This document shows positions 8,914-18,510 of a stretch of DNA of 64,000 nucleotides, one piece after another. The notes beneath the pieces were generated by a model. The model made no database searches, was not told the DNA's origin, and was given only the letters and a program-made list of their open reading frames with translations. The translations under genes and the position numbers were made by a program. Every line of letters begins with the position of its first letter. The stretch's first letter is position 1. The DNA comes from Rosettibacter sp037481715 (GTDB lineage Bacteria; Bacteroidota; Ignavibacteria; Ignavibacteriales; Melioribacteraceae): contig JBBFLD010000001.1 in NCBI GenBank assembly GCA_037481715.1, forward strand, positions 558,001 through 622,000, read 5' to 3'.

Positions 8914-9291
8914 TCAAACTAATTGAGATTTATAAGCTTCTGCATCAAGCAGTTCATTTAATTGCTCTGGATTTGTTAATTCAATTTTAATAATCCAGCC
9001 TTCACCATAAGGGTCGGAATTAATCAATTGCGGTTCATTATTAATTTTAGGATTAATCTCGAGCAATTTTCCATCAACAGGTGCATACAAATCACTTACG
9101 GTTTTAACAGCTTCGATTGTGCCGAATGGTTCATTCATTTTAATTTCTGTTAAATCTGGTTTGATATCGACAAATACAATATCACCAAGCTCGCTTTGAG
9201 CAAAGTCGGTAATCCCTATAAATCCAATATTACCTTCGACTTTAATCCATTCATGGTCTTTTGTGTACTTTAAGTTATTGGGTATGTTCAT
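8914..9291 (-). CDS. gcvH: Glycine cleavage system H protein
   Basis: The protein has 125 residues and is the lipoyl carrier that shuttles the aminomethyl group between the P, T and L proteins. The lipoylation site is Lys63 in FGTIEAVKTVSDLYAPV, followed by the usual GKLLEINPKINNEPQLIN segment. The start ATG overlaps the accC stop by four bases (ATGA), so translation is coupled. No gcvT, gcvP or lipoate gene is nearby. The position inside an acetyl-CoA carboxylase operon suggests a link to lipoate and fatty-acid supply rather than to glycine breakdown alone; that is inference. Confidence 0.95.
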   Translation of the reverse strand: MNIPNNLKYTKDHEWIKVEGNIGFIGITDFAQSELGDIVFVDIKPDLTEIKMNEPFGTIEAVKTVSDLYAPVDGKLLEINPKINNEPQLINSDPYGEGWIIKIELTNPEQLNELLDAEAYKSQLV

Positions 9292-10640
9292 GATTCCCTC
9301 TTAGTATTATTAAAGTATTTTTCAATAAAAGAAGTATCGAAGTCCCCTTCAATAAATTTTTCGTGTTCTAAAACTTTTTTATGGAAAGGGATAGTAGTTT
9401 TAATTCCTTCAACAGTAAATTCTTCAAAAGCTCTCCGAGCACGATTTATAGCATGTTTTCTATCTGTTCCCCATACAATTAGTTTAGCAATTAATGAATC
9501 ATAATAAGGTGGAATTACATATTCATTGTAAATATGAGAATCTACTCTTACTCCAAATCCACCGGGGAAATGGAGATATACAATTTTGCCGGGGCTTGGT
9601 CTAAAATTTTTTTCTGGGTCTTCTGCATTAATTCTAAATTCAATTGCATGGCCTCGGGGTTCTAAAGGCGGGTCGGCAATTTTTTCTCCGGCTGCAATTA
9701 AAATTTGTTGTTTAATCAAGTCAAGATTTCTTACCATTTCAGTAACTGGATGTTCAACCTGAATTCTTGTATTCATCTCAATGAAATAGAAATTAAGATT
9801 TTTATCGACAATAAATTCAACAGTTCCAGCCCCTTCATAATTTACAGCACGAGCACCCCTTAATGCAGCTTCTCCCATTTTTTCACGGATTTCTGGTGTA
9901 ATCAAAGGAGATGGTGATTCTTCAATTAATTTTTGATGTCTTCTTTGAATAGAGCAATCACGTTCTCCATAATGATATGCATTGCCATGTCTATCACATA
10001 AAATCTGTATTTCAACATGGTGAGGATTTTCAATATATTTTTCGATATACAAATCGGGCACACCAAAAGCTGCTTCAGCTTCTGTGCTTGCTGTTTGAAA
10101 TAATTTTGGTAAATCTTTTTCTTCCCAAACAATTCTCATTCCTTTGCCGCCGCCTCCAGCCGAAGCTTTAAGCATAACTGGATAGCCAATTTCCTTTGCA
10201 ATCTTTTTTGCTTCAGAAATATCTTTAACAACACCATCACTTCCTGGGACAACCGGAACACCAACTTTCTTCATCGTTTCTTTTGCAAATGCTTTGTCTC
10301 CCATTTTTCTAATTGAATCTGCAGATGGTCCAATAAACTTTATATTCGAATCAGCACAGATTTCACTAAATTCTGCATTCTCGGCAAGAAATCCATAACC
10401 TGGATGAATTGCTTCGGCACCAGTAATTACTGCAGCAGAAATTATATTTGGGATTTTCAAGTAACTTTCTGAACTTGGAGGCGGACCAATGCATACAGCT
10501 TCATCTGCAAAAATTGTATGTAAGGATTCTTTATCCGCTTCGGAGTAAACAGCAACAGTTTTTATCCCCATTTCTTTACATGTGCGGATAATTCTTAATG
10601 CTATTTCTCCTCGATTGGCAATTAAAATTTTTTTGAACAA
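9288..10640 (-). CDS. accC: Acetyl-CoA carboxylase, biotin carboxylase subunit
   Basis: The protein has 450 residues, the standard AccC size. It carboxylates biotin on BCCP with ATP and bicarbonate. The N-terminal domain begins KKILIANRGEIALRIIRTC, the ATP-grasp glycine loop is KASAGGGGKGMRIV (158-171), and the catalytic segment EMNTRIQVEHPVTEMV is intact. The first codon is TTG (10638-10640), with AGAGG placed five bases upstream; no ATG fits. It follows accB by 25 bases and overlaps gcvH by four. accA and accD are not in the window. Confidence 0.97.
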   Translation of the reverse strand: MFKKILIANRGEIALRIIRTCKEMGIKTVAVYSEADKESLHTIFADEAVCIGPPPSSESYLKIPNIISAAVITGAEAIHPGYGFLAENAEFSEICADSNIKFIGPSADSIRKMGDKAFAKETMKKVGVPVVPGSDGVVKDISEAKKIAKEIGYPVMLKASAGGGGKGMRIVWEEKDLPKLFQTASTEAEAAFGVPDLYIEKYIENPHHVEIQILCDRHGNAYHYGERDCSIQRRHQKLIEESPSPLITPEIREKMGEAALRGARAVNYEGAGTVEFIVDKNLNFYFIEMNTRIQVEHPVTEMVRNLDLIKQQILIAAGEKIADPPLEPRGHAIEFRINAEDPEKNFRPSPGKIVYLHFPGGFGVRVDSHIYNEYVIPPYYDSLIAKLIVWGTDRKHAINRARRAFEEFTVEGIKTTIPFHKKVLEHEKFIEGDFDTSFIEKYFNNTKRES

Positions 10641-10665
10641 TATAACCTCTCAAATGTTTGATGGA

Positions 10666-11145
10666 CTACATAGTTTCAATTAAAAAAAGAGGTTGATTAT
10701 ATTCTACAGGTGAGGCATTTTCCACAAGTATTTTAACAATCTTACCATTCACATCGCTCTCAATCTCATTCATTAATTTCATAGCTTCAATAATACATAA
10801 AACAGTTCCTGGCGAAACTATATCACCTACCTGAACATATGGGTCGGCATCTGGGGCAGGTGCTCTATAAAACGTTCCAACAATTGGAGACCTTATTTCA
10901 TGTAAGTTCGATTTCTTTTCTTCTTTTGATTCCAGCAGTTTTGGTTCTTCTTGAACAGTGTTTGTTGCAGGAACTTGAGCTGTTACTTCAGGAAGTGCAG
11001 CAGGAATTGGCTGAAATACAGCTTGAGTTCCCATATGTGAGTTCTTTGATATTTTGATTTTCAAATCACCTTCTTGAACAGAAAATTCGGTGATTTCACT
11101 TTGTTCTACAATTTTAATTAGCTTCTTAATTAAATTAATATCCAT
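10666..11145 (-). CDS. accB: Acetyl-CoA carboxylase, biotin carboxyl carrier protein
   Basis: The protein has 159 residues. An N-terminal helix (DINLIKKLIKIVEQSEITEF) is typical of AccB. A Pro/Ala/Glu-rich linker (about 42-80) precedes the biotinyl domain (82-159). The biotinylated residue is Lys123 in CIIEAMKLMNEIESD. It is the first gene of the accBC-gcvH-guaA-radC run and has a well-formed promoter about 140 bases upstream. The leader between promoter and ATG has no recognisable riboswitch. Confidence 0.96.
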   Translation of the reverse strand: MDINLIKKLIKIVEQSEITEFSVQEGDLKIKISKNSHMGTQAVFQPIPAALPEVTAQVPATNTVQEEPKLLESKEEKKSNLHEIRSPIVGTFYRAPAPDADPYVQVGDIVSPGTVLCIIEAMKLMNEIESDVNGKIVKILVENASPVEYNQPLFLIETM

Positions 11146-11289
11146 GTTCTTTCTTATTTTGTTTTAAAAATTTTATGGAGACAGGATAAAGTTAATCATA
11201 CACTTTGAAGAAAGGATATGTAAAAATAATATACCTTTTACTTATATCTGATATGTTTCTCATCAAATTTATTCCCAGTAAGCAATGAA

Positions 11290-11318
11290 AATATATTCAG
11301 CACTTGCTATAAAATCAA
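11290..11318 (-). promoter_or_regulatory. Promoter of the accB operon
   Basis: Minus-strand TTGATT (11313-11318), a spacer of exactly 17 bases, and TATATT (11290-11295). It matches the rplM and gap promoters elsewhere in the window. It implies a leader of about 140 bases before accB. Confidence 0.6.
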
Positions 11319-11333
11319 GTTAATAAATTAAAA

Positions 11334-12023
11334 TCAACTTTCAACTTGAACTATATATCTCTCAACTTCTCTTGCTTCCGGGTAATTTTTATAATCTTTT
11401 TTAATTAATTCAAAAATTGTTTTTGCTTCCGACTTTTTATTTAATCTCAGCAAATTAATACCTGCTTTAAGCAAATAATCTGCATTCAAAGGATTTTCTT
11501 TTGAAATCTTTGCTGCATCTTTGTAAGCATCTACAGCTTTTTCATATTCTTTTTTTGTTTCATAATATGCAGCCTGACCTGCTAAGGAAGCAGCTTTGAA
11601 TAATGGGTTGGAACCATCATAATCTTTAAACATTTCATAAGCACTATCAATTTTGTTTAGGAATAAATAGCAGTTAGCTAAATAAATTTTTGCTGTCTCT
11701 CCCTGCTCTGTGCTGCCATAATTTTCTACAATGCTTTTTAATCCAACAATATTTTGAGCTTTTATTCCTTCGATAGCTTGTTGATATTGACCTGCATCGT
11801 AAAGAGGAATTACTTTGGCAAGCAAATTTGCTGCAGTTAAATTATCGCTTGAACGCTTATTAGAATAAATTACAATTGATACTACTATTAAAGCAACAGC
11901 TGCTAAGGCAATTAAAATTTTTACCTGATGTTCTAAAAAGAAATTATAAACTTTGTAATAAGTTGTAACTAAGGTATCTTGTTTAATTTCTTTTTTGGTA
12001 ATTTTTTTCTTTTTTTCTAACAC
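11334..12023 (-). CDS. Membrane-anchored TPR protein (YfgM-like)
   Basis: The protein has 229 residues. A Lys-rich cytoplasmic N-terminus is followed by one transmembrane helix (about 35-54, ILIALAAVALIVVSIVIY) and an extracytoplasmic region of TPR-like helix pairs (for example AKIYLANCYLFLNKIDSAYEMF and EYEKAVDAYKDAAKIS). The layout is that of YfgM/TPR_21 ancillary SecYEG proteins; this family match is moderate. The start is GTG at 12021-12023, because GAGG lies five bases before it; an earlier in-frame GTG at 12027-12029 overlaps that ribosome site. It is the last gene of a run with the PHP protein, ABM-like protein and dapF. Confidence 0.75.
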   Translation of the reverse strand: MLEKKKKITKKEIKQDTLVTTYYKVYNFFLEHQVKILIALAAVALIVVSIVIYSNKRSSDNLTAANLLAKVIPLYDAGQYQQAIEGIKAQNIVGLKSIVENYGSTEQGETAKIYLANCYLFLNKIDSAYEMFKDYDGSNPLFKAASLAGQAAYYETKKEYEKAVDAYKDAAKISKENPLNADYLLKAGINLLRLNKKSEAKTIFELIKKDYKNYPEAREVERYIVQVES

Positions 12024-12075
12024 GTTCACCTCTTTATGAAATTTTCAAAAAATTCGGCGTGAAATTTAGCAAATA

Positions 12076-13116
12076 TTATAGACCAATTCTAATATGATTT
12101 GAAAAAATCCATGGATTTTCATTTAAATATACTTCAACTCTGTAAGCACCTGATTCTTCTACATCAAATTCTAATTCAGATGAATTTTGCTTTTCTATTA
12201 CTTCGCCATTTCTAATTAATCTAATTTCTGCAGTTTGATTTGGAAGTGAAATTTTTAATTTCGTTCTTTCAGTAAGAGGTATTGAATCTCCCATCTGATA
12301 AATTTTAATTCCATCATCTGAATAAAATCTAAATCCTTTGGAATCACCATAATAATAATTCGCCACATAACATCTTCCATTTTCAAGAGCTTCATAAATT
12401 ATTTTTTTTGTTTCATTTTTATCATTACCGGGTAATATTTCTTTATCAACCAAAATATTTGTTCTAATTGACCTGAACATAACTTTGTATGGAAAAACTT
12501 CTACTTCAAAAAATCCAAGCAGATTTACTTTATGCGCATGAGCATCAACTCCGCCTATTCCAACAACTCTTCTCGTTATATTAAGTTTATCCCAAAGTTC
12601 TAATGTTTCTTTTGGTGGTGGTGTAATTGATTTCAAGGGATGGACAAAATAATTATACTTATTTTCTTCAGTTAAACCTTCCATCCAGACAGACATGTGA
12701 TTCCAAATTTCTATTCCTGTAAACTCATCTGTATCCCATTCTGTCCATGGGTATGGTGGATGTTTTTCCATTGAATTTCTTTTTTCATGCGGATGTGCAA
12801 TAAATCCAAGTCCACCTGCTTCTTTTACTTTATGAACATATTCTTTTGCAGGAAGTCTTGTTGAATAAGCTTCATTAATATTAAATGCCAGCAAATGATT
12901 TTTATTTTCCTTGTCATTTATTTCACATCCAACAAGAAGAAAAGTTTTATCATACCATCCTTCATAACCTTCATGGAGTGCTCGCAAAGTATTGTGGTCA
13001 GTTAAAATAATGTAATCAAGTCCAGATTCTGATGCATACTTTGCTATTTCATTTACATCTCCTGAACCATCAGAAAATATAGAATGCACATGTATTGCAC
13101 CTGTATATTCAAACAT
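12076..13116 (-). CDS. PHP-domain metal-dependent phosphoesterase (CehA/McbA-like)
   Basis: The protein has 346 residues. The PHP metal motifs are clear: HVHSIFSDGSG near the N-terminus (His9, His11), LTDHNT near residue 40, FIAHPHEK in the middle and GGVDAHAH later. The C-terminal 70 residues form a beta-rich domain (LKISLPNQTAEIRLIRNGEVI) of unknown role. PHP proteins hydrolyse phosphate esters with two or three metal ions; CehA/McbA-like members have diverse or unknown substrates. No signal peptide is seen. It lies 47 bases after the ABM-like gene. Substrate not assignable. Confidence 0.8.
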   Translation of the reverse strand: MFEYTGAIHVHSIFSDGSGDVNEIAKYASESGLDYIILTDHNTLRALHEGYEGWYDKTFLLVGCEINDKENKNHLLAFNINEAYSTRLPAKEYVHKVKEAGGLGFIAHPHEKRNSMEKHPPYPWTEWDTDEFTGIEIWNHMSVWMEGLTEENKYNYFVHPLKSITPPPKETLELWDKLNITRRVVGIGGVDAHAHKVNLLGFFEVEVFPYKVMFRSIRTNILVDKEILPGNDKNETKKIIYEALENGRCYVANYYYGDSKGFRFYSDDGIKIYQMGDSIPLTERTKLKISLPNQTAEIRLIRNGEVIEKQNSSELEFDVEESGAYRVEVYLNENPWIFSNHIRIGL

Positions 13117-13163
13117 AAATTACCTTTCTAATAAAGGCAGGCAGTTATTCTGACTTGAATTTT

Positions 13164-13466
13164 TCAGCTGTTAACCTCAATTAATGTTGTGTATTGGGTT
13201 GTTTGTTCTTTAATCAAATCAGAAAGTTTTGTCATTAAAATATCAATTCGTTCATCCTGATTATCATCAAAATTTTCAAAAGCTTCTTCTGAAGTAAAAA
13301 TATAGACTTCTTCAAAGTTATTTGGTTTATTTTTTTGTTCATAAACAGAATAACTTTCCAAGCCTTCTGCCTTTACTAAAGTTTTTAGTTCACGAACAAT
13401 ATCAAGATATTCATTTCTTTTTTCTGGAAAAATATTATAACGAATTGAAAAAATTACTTTGCTCAT
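13164..13466 (-). CDS. Small ABM-fold (antibiotic biosynthesis monooxygenase-like) protein
   Basis: The protein has 100 residues. It begins KVIFSIRYNIFPEKRNEYLDIV, continues with GLESYSVYEQKNKPNNFEEVYIFTS, and ends with a helix. This beta-alpha-beta-beta pattern is the ferredoxin-like dimeric fold of ABM-domain proteins, many of which are quinol monooxygenases or simply unassigned. No catalytic residue identifies a substrate. GAGGAATAC before the ATG supports the start. It begins 7 bases after dapF stops and is probably cotranscribed with it. Confidence 0.6.
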   Translation of the reverse strand: MSKVIFSIRYNIFPEKRNEYLDIVRELKTLVKAEGLESYSVYEQKNKPNNFEEVYIFTSEEAFENFDDNQDERIDILMTKLSDLIKEQTTQYTTLIEVNS

Positions 13467-13473
13467 GTATTCC

Positions 13474-14346
13474 TCATTTAATTAATAATTCACCTTTAAA
13501 AACTGCAACTGCTGGTCCTGTCAACGACAGGTTTTTGAATGATTTATTGTCAATATTAAAATCTACTATGAAAGTCTCTCCAATTCTTGTAATTAATTTA
13601 ATTGGCGGTTTAATGTCATAATTCATAAAAGAAATTAATGCTGATGCAACACTTCCTGTTCCGCAAGCTAATGTTTCGTCTTCAACTCCTCTTTCATAAG
13701 TTCTGATTTTTATTACATTGTTTTGAATATCAATAAAATTAACATTTGTCCCTTCAGGTTCAAAATCTTTTGAATATCTTATATCTTTTCCAATTTGATA
13801 AACAGGAACATCATTTATATCATCATAATATGAATCGAGTCGTTTTGGATTTTTTAGAATATCTGAAATTTTAATCACTACATGCGGTGCCCCAACATCT
13901 ACATAAGATGCATTAATCAATTGTTCTGCAGCTTTTATCTTAAAATTTGTTTTTATCTTTTTTGGTTCGTTCAGATAAAACTTAACCAATTTATCATCAA
14001 TAATTTCACCGCTGTATTCAATTCCATTTACTGAAAATTTTACTTTTTCTTGATTAATTCTTCCACTTATAAAAGCATATCTTAAGGCACATCTTGCTCC
14101 ATTTGCACATAAAACTCCAGATGTTCCATCGGAATTAAAATAATCTAATTCGAATGGATAATTACCAGAATCGGAAATTAGCAAAACACCATCTGCACCT
14201 ATTCCTGTTCTTCTATTACATGTTTTTTGAATAAAAGCATCATTCATTTCAATAGAAGGATTTAATTTCCTATCGAATAAAATGAAATCGTTGCCTGCTG
14301 CTGTTAACTTTGTAAATAAAATATTTGTAGACAAAAAGTTATTCAT
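13474..14346 (-). CDS. dapF: Diaminopimelate epimerase
   Basis: The protein has 290 residues. It interconverts LL- and meso-diaminopimelate for lysine and peptidoglycan synthesis. Both catalytic cysteines are present: Cys80 in VLCANGARCALRYA and Cys228 in DETLACGTGSVASAL. The start begins with the usual FTKLTAAGNDFILFD. The ATG at 14344-14346 is chosen over a TTG 13 codons upstream, whose extra residues do not resemble the family. The ribosome site is weak. Confidence 0.95.
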   Translation of the reverse strand: MNNFLSTNILFTKLTAAGNDFILFDRKLNPSIEMNDAFIQKTCNRRTGIGADGVLLISDSGNYPFELDYFNSDGTSGVLCANGARCALRYAFISGRINQEKVKFSVNGIEYSGEIIDDKLVKFYLNEPKKIKTNFKIKAAEQLINASYVDVGAPHVVIKISDILKNPKRLDSYYDDINDVPVYQIGKDIRYSKDFEPEGTNVNFIDIQNNVIKIRTYERGVEDETLACGTGSVASALISFMNYDIKPPIKLITRIGETFIVDFNIDNKSFKNLSLTGPAVAVFKGELLIK

Positions 14347-14451
14347 AACGATTTCAAATTTAAGGCAATAAAGAACTGAAATCAACGAAAAAGGTTATAT
14401 GGCATGATTTTTTATGGAAAGTATTTTAATATTCAAAGCAATAAATTGCTC

Positions 14452-17400
14452 TTAATCTTTTCTGAAAGTAACTCGAAATTTAGACCCTTTACCTTTCTTG
14501 CTTTCCACTTCAATTTTTGCTTTGTTTATGTCGCAATAGCTTTTTACAAGCGCAAGACCCAAACCTGTGCCATCATAAGTTCTTGAATACCCTTGTTCTT
14601 CTTGATTAAAGGGTTCAAATAAATGCTGCATAAAATCTTCACTCATTCCAATTCCAGTATCTCGAACTTCTACAAAGATTTCTCCTTTTTCATTTTTATC
14701 TAAATTTATTTTTACTTCTCCAGTGTGAGTATATTTAAGTGCATTATCAATCAGATTGGCAAAAATTTGTGCAACACTGTAATCATCTGCAATTATTTTT
14801 GCATCATCAATTTTATTATTAAAAATGAATTTCAAATGTTTCATTTCGGCAAGTAATTTATATTCCTCATATAATGAAGGTAAAATCTGTTTTCCAAGGT
14901 CTATTTCCTTAAATATTGGTTCATAAGATTTTGTTTGGAGTTCGGAGACATTCAGAATTAAATCAATTGTTCTCATTATTCTTTTATTTGCAAGTTCAAT
15001 CCCATCAAACAACTCACATATTTCATCATCTGGATTTTTGCACAATTCTTCTTTTATTAATTGGAGATTTCCCATAATAATATTAATTGGTGTTCTTATT
15101 TCATGAGACATTTGTGCCAAAAAATTTGTTTTCATTTTTTCTGATGCAACAGCTTTTTCTTTTGCTTCAATTAATTCTTCAATTAATTTTTTCTTTTCTG
15201 TTATATCTTGAATAACACCAAATACAGTTTGGGAATCCTTGTCATAAAAAGCAACTGAATGTATATCCCGTATTTCTCCTGTATCAACTTTTTTAATTTT
15301 GAACTCTACATCATAGGGGATATCGTTTTCAATTAAATTTTTGAGTGCATTATCAAGAAGATTTCTATATTCAGGTAAAGGTATTTTTTTGATAAGCTCA
15401 TAATCAATTTCATCTCTGTTAACACCATAAATCAATGCAGCACCTTTTGAAGCTGAGATTTTTTTTGTGTTAAGATTTAGCTCCCAGTTGCCAGACTTTG
15501 CAACAATTTCAGCTCTGTTTAATCGGTCATAACTCTTCTTAAGTAATGCTTCTGATTTTTTCTGTTCTGTTACATCGCGGGCAATTCCATGCAGTCCAAT
15601 AATTTTCCCATCTCGATAATGCGGTACTTCATAAACTTCAAGCAATATTTTTTCATTTTTTGAATTATAAATTTCGATATAGATTGGATATTCACACTTT
15701 TCACCTCTAAGCATTTTTCTTGTGTTTTCTCTTGCCTTCAAATTTATTGGTGAATCCGTTAAAAACCAGTTATTTTGATTAAGCCATTCTTCTACTTTAT
15801 AGCCTGTAATCTTTTCGACTGAGGGAGATATATAAGTTATTCTTCCTTCAGTATCATGTGAATAGAAGAAGAAGTATGAGGTGCCTTCTACAAGCAATCT
15901 CATCTTTTCTTCATTTTCTTTAATCAAAGCTTCTAATAATTTCCTTTTTGTTATATCTGTTATGAAACCTTCAAGATATAGCAAATCTCCATTGTCTGAA
16001 AAAATTCCTCTTCCTCTTTCCCAAACCCATTTCATCTCACGAGATTTTGTAATGATTGGGTATTCATATTCAAAGTATTTTTTTTCAGCAAGAATTTTCT
16101 GCCATTCTTTCCACAACAATTGTTGATATTCAGGATGAATAATGTCGTTAAAAGCTATAACACTATTGTTAATAAACTCTTCTGGTTTGTAGCCCGTTAT
16201 TTCTTCACACTGCTTTGATATATAAAACATTGTCCAATTTTTATCATTAGCACATCTGTAAATAAAACCAGGTAAATTATCAATCAGAGTAGATAAAAAT
16301 CTTTCATTTTCCGAAATCTTTTCTTCTGCTTCCTTTCGTTTCCTATCAATCTCTAAAGTATAAATTGCATACGAAATATCGTTAACAAGTTCTGTTAAAA
16401 GTTTTAATTCATTTTTATCAAATAAATCATTTTCTTCAGAGTAAAGATTTAAACACCATTTCACATCATTCATAAAAATTATCGGGAATAAAGCAAAAGA
16501 TTTGAAATTATACTTATCTGCTGCTTCTCTTATTGATTGGAATTTATTCTCTTCAATATTGTTGACGATATAATAGCTTTTAGAATTTTTTATTAAGTCA
16601 ATAAATTTCTTATTTGCAATTATATTTTTTATATCAATTTTTATTTCATCATCAGGGAAATTACTTTGTGAATGAATAGCAATTGGAGTTATTGAGTTAT
16701 GTTCTTCATCTGCAATTTCCCCTATCCAGGCTAATTTAAATTTACCTACTTCAACTGCAATACGGCAGGTTTCATCAAAAATTTTTTGTTTATCTTTTTT
16801 TCTAATAATCATCTGATTAATATCGCTCAGCAAAGCATAAATCCTGTTCAATCTTTTAATTTCTTTCTCAGATTTCTTAAGCAAAGAAATATCTTGAAGT
16901 GAAGTTAAAATATATTCTTCATTATCAATTTCAATCACATCACTATTTGCTAAAACAATTAATTGATTTTCTGTTTTTGTATTTAATGTCATTTCATAAT
17001 TTCTAATATGATTATTACGCTTAATTTCATCCACTAATAATTTAATTGAATCTTTGTCCTTTATAATTCCAGCTTCAAAAACATTTTTCCCAATAACTTC
17101 TTCTTTTGAATAACTAAGTAAGTCTGTCCATGCTAAGTTTACATCTGCATATTTTAAATCAGGCAATTTCAATAATTCCACAGCTACAGAAGTTTTTTGA
17201 AACAATGTTGAAAATTTCTTTTCGCTTTTAAGAAGTTTTTCCTGAAATAATTTTTGATTTGTGATATTTCTTATAACAACTACAACGTTATCATAGAGAC
17301 TTGGAGAAATTCTTGCTTCATAAAATTGTATTCCGGCAGGCATTTGTAATTCGTATTCATAAATCTGCATTTCTTTTTTGCTTATTGCTTTTTTAATATT

Positions 17401-18177
17401 CTCCATGGTCAAATCAGCAAGAAATGGCGGCAGTACTTCTTTTATATTTTTACCTATAAATTCTTCTGGCGGAAGATATAATTCATCTGCTGAATAGGTT
17501 TTATAAGATAGAAATTTTCCATTTTTATCAATTAAAAAAACAATATCCGGGATGGCTTCGAGGATTGCGCGATTTACTGATTCGCTTTCTTTTAATTCTT
17601 TATTTATCTTCAAATTAATTTCGTGGTCTAAGAGAATTTTCCCAATTAAAACGGTTGCGACTGGATAGAACATTATTACGGTTAAACCCACAGTTTGCAG
17701 TGCTTGTGATGTATAACCTTTGGGAAGCAAAATCATAAATAAAATCATCAATGTGTGAACAATAACTCCAAAGAGATAGAGATTAAGATTGCTGAGGTGA
17801 ATTTTGTTTTTTTGTGTAAGCGAGTAAAAAATTAATCCAACAATAACAGAAGAAGTAATAACAGAAATTCCCATTAAAACTCCACCACCGCCAAGATAAA
17901 TTCTCATTGCTACAGCCAATATTCCGGCAATAATTCCAGATAAATTGCCAAAGAAGAGAGCACATAAACTTAGAACAACCGAGCGGCCATCGAAAATTAT
18001 TCCTTTAGATAGGATAAAAGGATTTAACATAGCGAGAATAGCAATTAAACCAAATGTGATGCCTTGAAGAATTTTACCAGTTAAAGAGTTCTTGTCCCAT
18101 CTAACATCAATAAAATTAGAAATTACACTGGCTGCAACAAGAACAGATAAGTTATAAATTATCTGAACAATTAACAT
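14452..18177 (-). CDS. Membrane-bound multi-PAS/GAF sensor histidine kinase
   Basis: The protein has 1241 residues. The N-terminal membrane region (1-185) resembles the LytS-YhcK 5TMR sensor, with the motif NLSGIIAGILAVAMRIYLGGGG. PAS domains follow at about 200-310, 320-435, 625-745, 755-872 and 885-995, with a GAF-like domain at about 445-610. The HisKA phosphoacceptor is His1025 in FLAQMSHEIRTPINII. The HATPase domain has NLIDNALKYTHTGEV, DTGIGMS and the GTGLGLALVKS G2 box. There is no receiver domain, and no response regulator gene is adjacent, so it is an orphan kinase. The ligand cannot be predicted; five PAS modules plus GAF suggest integration of cytoplasmic signals. Confidence 0.92.
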   Translation of the reverse strand: MLIVQIIYNLSVLVAASVISNFIDVRWDKNSLTGKILQGITFGLIAILAMLNPFILSKGIIFDGRSVVLSLCALFFGNLSGIIAGILAVAMRIYLGGGGVLMGISVITSSVIVGLIFYSLTQKNKIHLSNLNLYLFGVIVHTLMILFMILLPKGYTSQALQTVGLTVIMFYPVATVLIGKILLDHEINLKINKELKESESVNRAILEAIPDIVFLIDKNGKFLSYKTYSADELYLPPEEFIGKNIKEVLPPFLADLTMENIKKAISKKEMQIYEYELQMPAGIQFYEARISPSLYDNVVVVIRNITNQKLFQEKLLKSEKKFSTLFQKTSVAVELLKLPDLKYADVNLAWTDLLSYSKEEVIGKNVFEAGIIKDKDSIKLLVDEIKRNNHIRNYEMTLNTKTENQLIVLANSDVIEIDNEEYILTSLQDISLLKKSEKEIKRLNRIYALLSDINQMIIRKKDKQKIFDETCRIAVEVGKFKLAWIGEIADEEHNSITPIAIHSQSNFPDDEIKIDIKNIIANKKFIDLIKNSKSYYIVNNIEENKFQSIREAADKYNFKSFALFPIIFMNDVKWCLNLYSEENDLFDKNELKLLTELVNDISYAIYTLEIDRKRKEAEEKISENERFLSTLIDNLPGFIYRCANDKNWTMFYISKQCEEITGYKPEEFINNSVIAFNDIIHPEYQQLLWKEWQKILAEKKYFEYEYPIITKSREMKWVWERGRGIFSDNGDLLYLEGFITDITKRKLLEALIKENEEKMRLLVEGTSYFFFYSHDTEGRITYISPSVEKITGYKVEEWLNQNNWFLTDSPINLKARENTRKMLRGEKCEYPIYIEIYNSKNEKILLEVYEVPHYRDGKIIGLHGIARDVTEQKKSEALLKKSYDRLNRAEIVAKSGNWELNLNTKKISASKGAALIYGVNRDEIDYELIKKIPLPEYRNLLDNALKNLIENDIPYDVEFKIKKVDTGEIRDIHSVAFYDKDSQTVFGVIQDITEKKKLIEELIEAKEKAVASEKMKTNFLAQMSHEIRTPINIIMGNLQLIKEELCKNPDDEICELFDGIELANKRIMRTIDLILNVSELQTKSYEPIFKEIDLGKQILPSLYEEYKLLAEMKHLKFIFNNKIDDAKIIADDYSVAQIFANLIDNALKYTHTGEVKINLDKNEKGEIFVEVRDTGIGMSEDFMQHLFEPFNQEEQGYSRTYDGTGLGLALVKSYCDINKAKIEVESKKGKGSKFRVTFRKD

Positions 18178-18510
18178 GCAGCCCCCATCAAATTTTTAAT
18201 CAATAGATTTCCTATTAAAAAATTCTCTTAAACAATTATCGATTTTCTAATAAAAAGTTTTGTGCATTTAAGTTAAATTTAATTTCATTTTGAACTTAAT
18301 CAGTTTATACTAAACATTCAATAACAAAATAGATAACTGGATTAGAACAAATAGTAAAAAGAAAAAAGCAAGAAAAAGTTCATTTGATTTATAACTGTAT
18401 TTAGAAAGGCTGATATGAAAAGATAAAGTTGTTGATTCCATTGAATGATGAAATAGGAGGAGAAATAATTTAGAATTGTTATTAAAGTAATTTTAGGAAA
18501 TAAATAAATT
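18178..18510. other. Intergenic stretch without a supported gene
   Basis: These 333 AT-rich bases lie between the kinase start and the tmRNA 3' end. I see no tRNA, no clear hairpin and no conserved coding frame. A frame that runs into the tmRNA on the minus strand from 18572 is a shadow of the RNA gene. The kinase promoter is presumably here but no site stands out. Confidence 0.5.
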
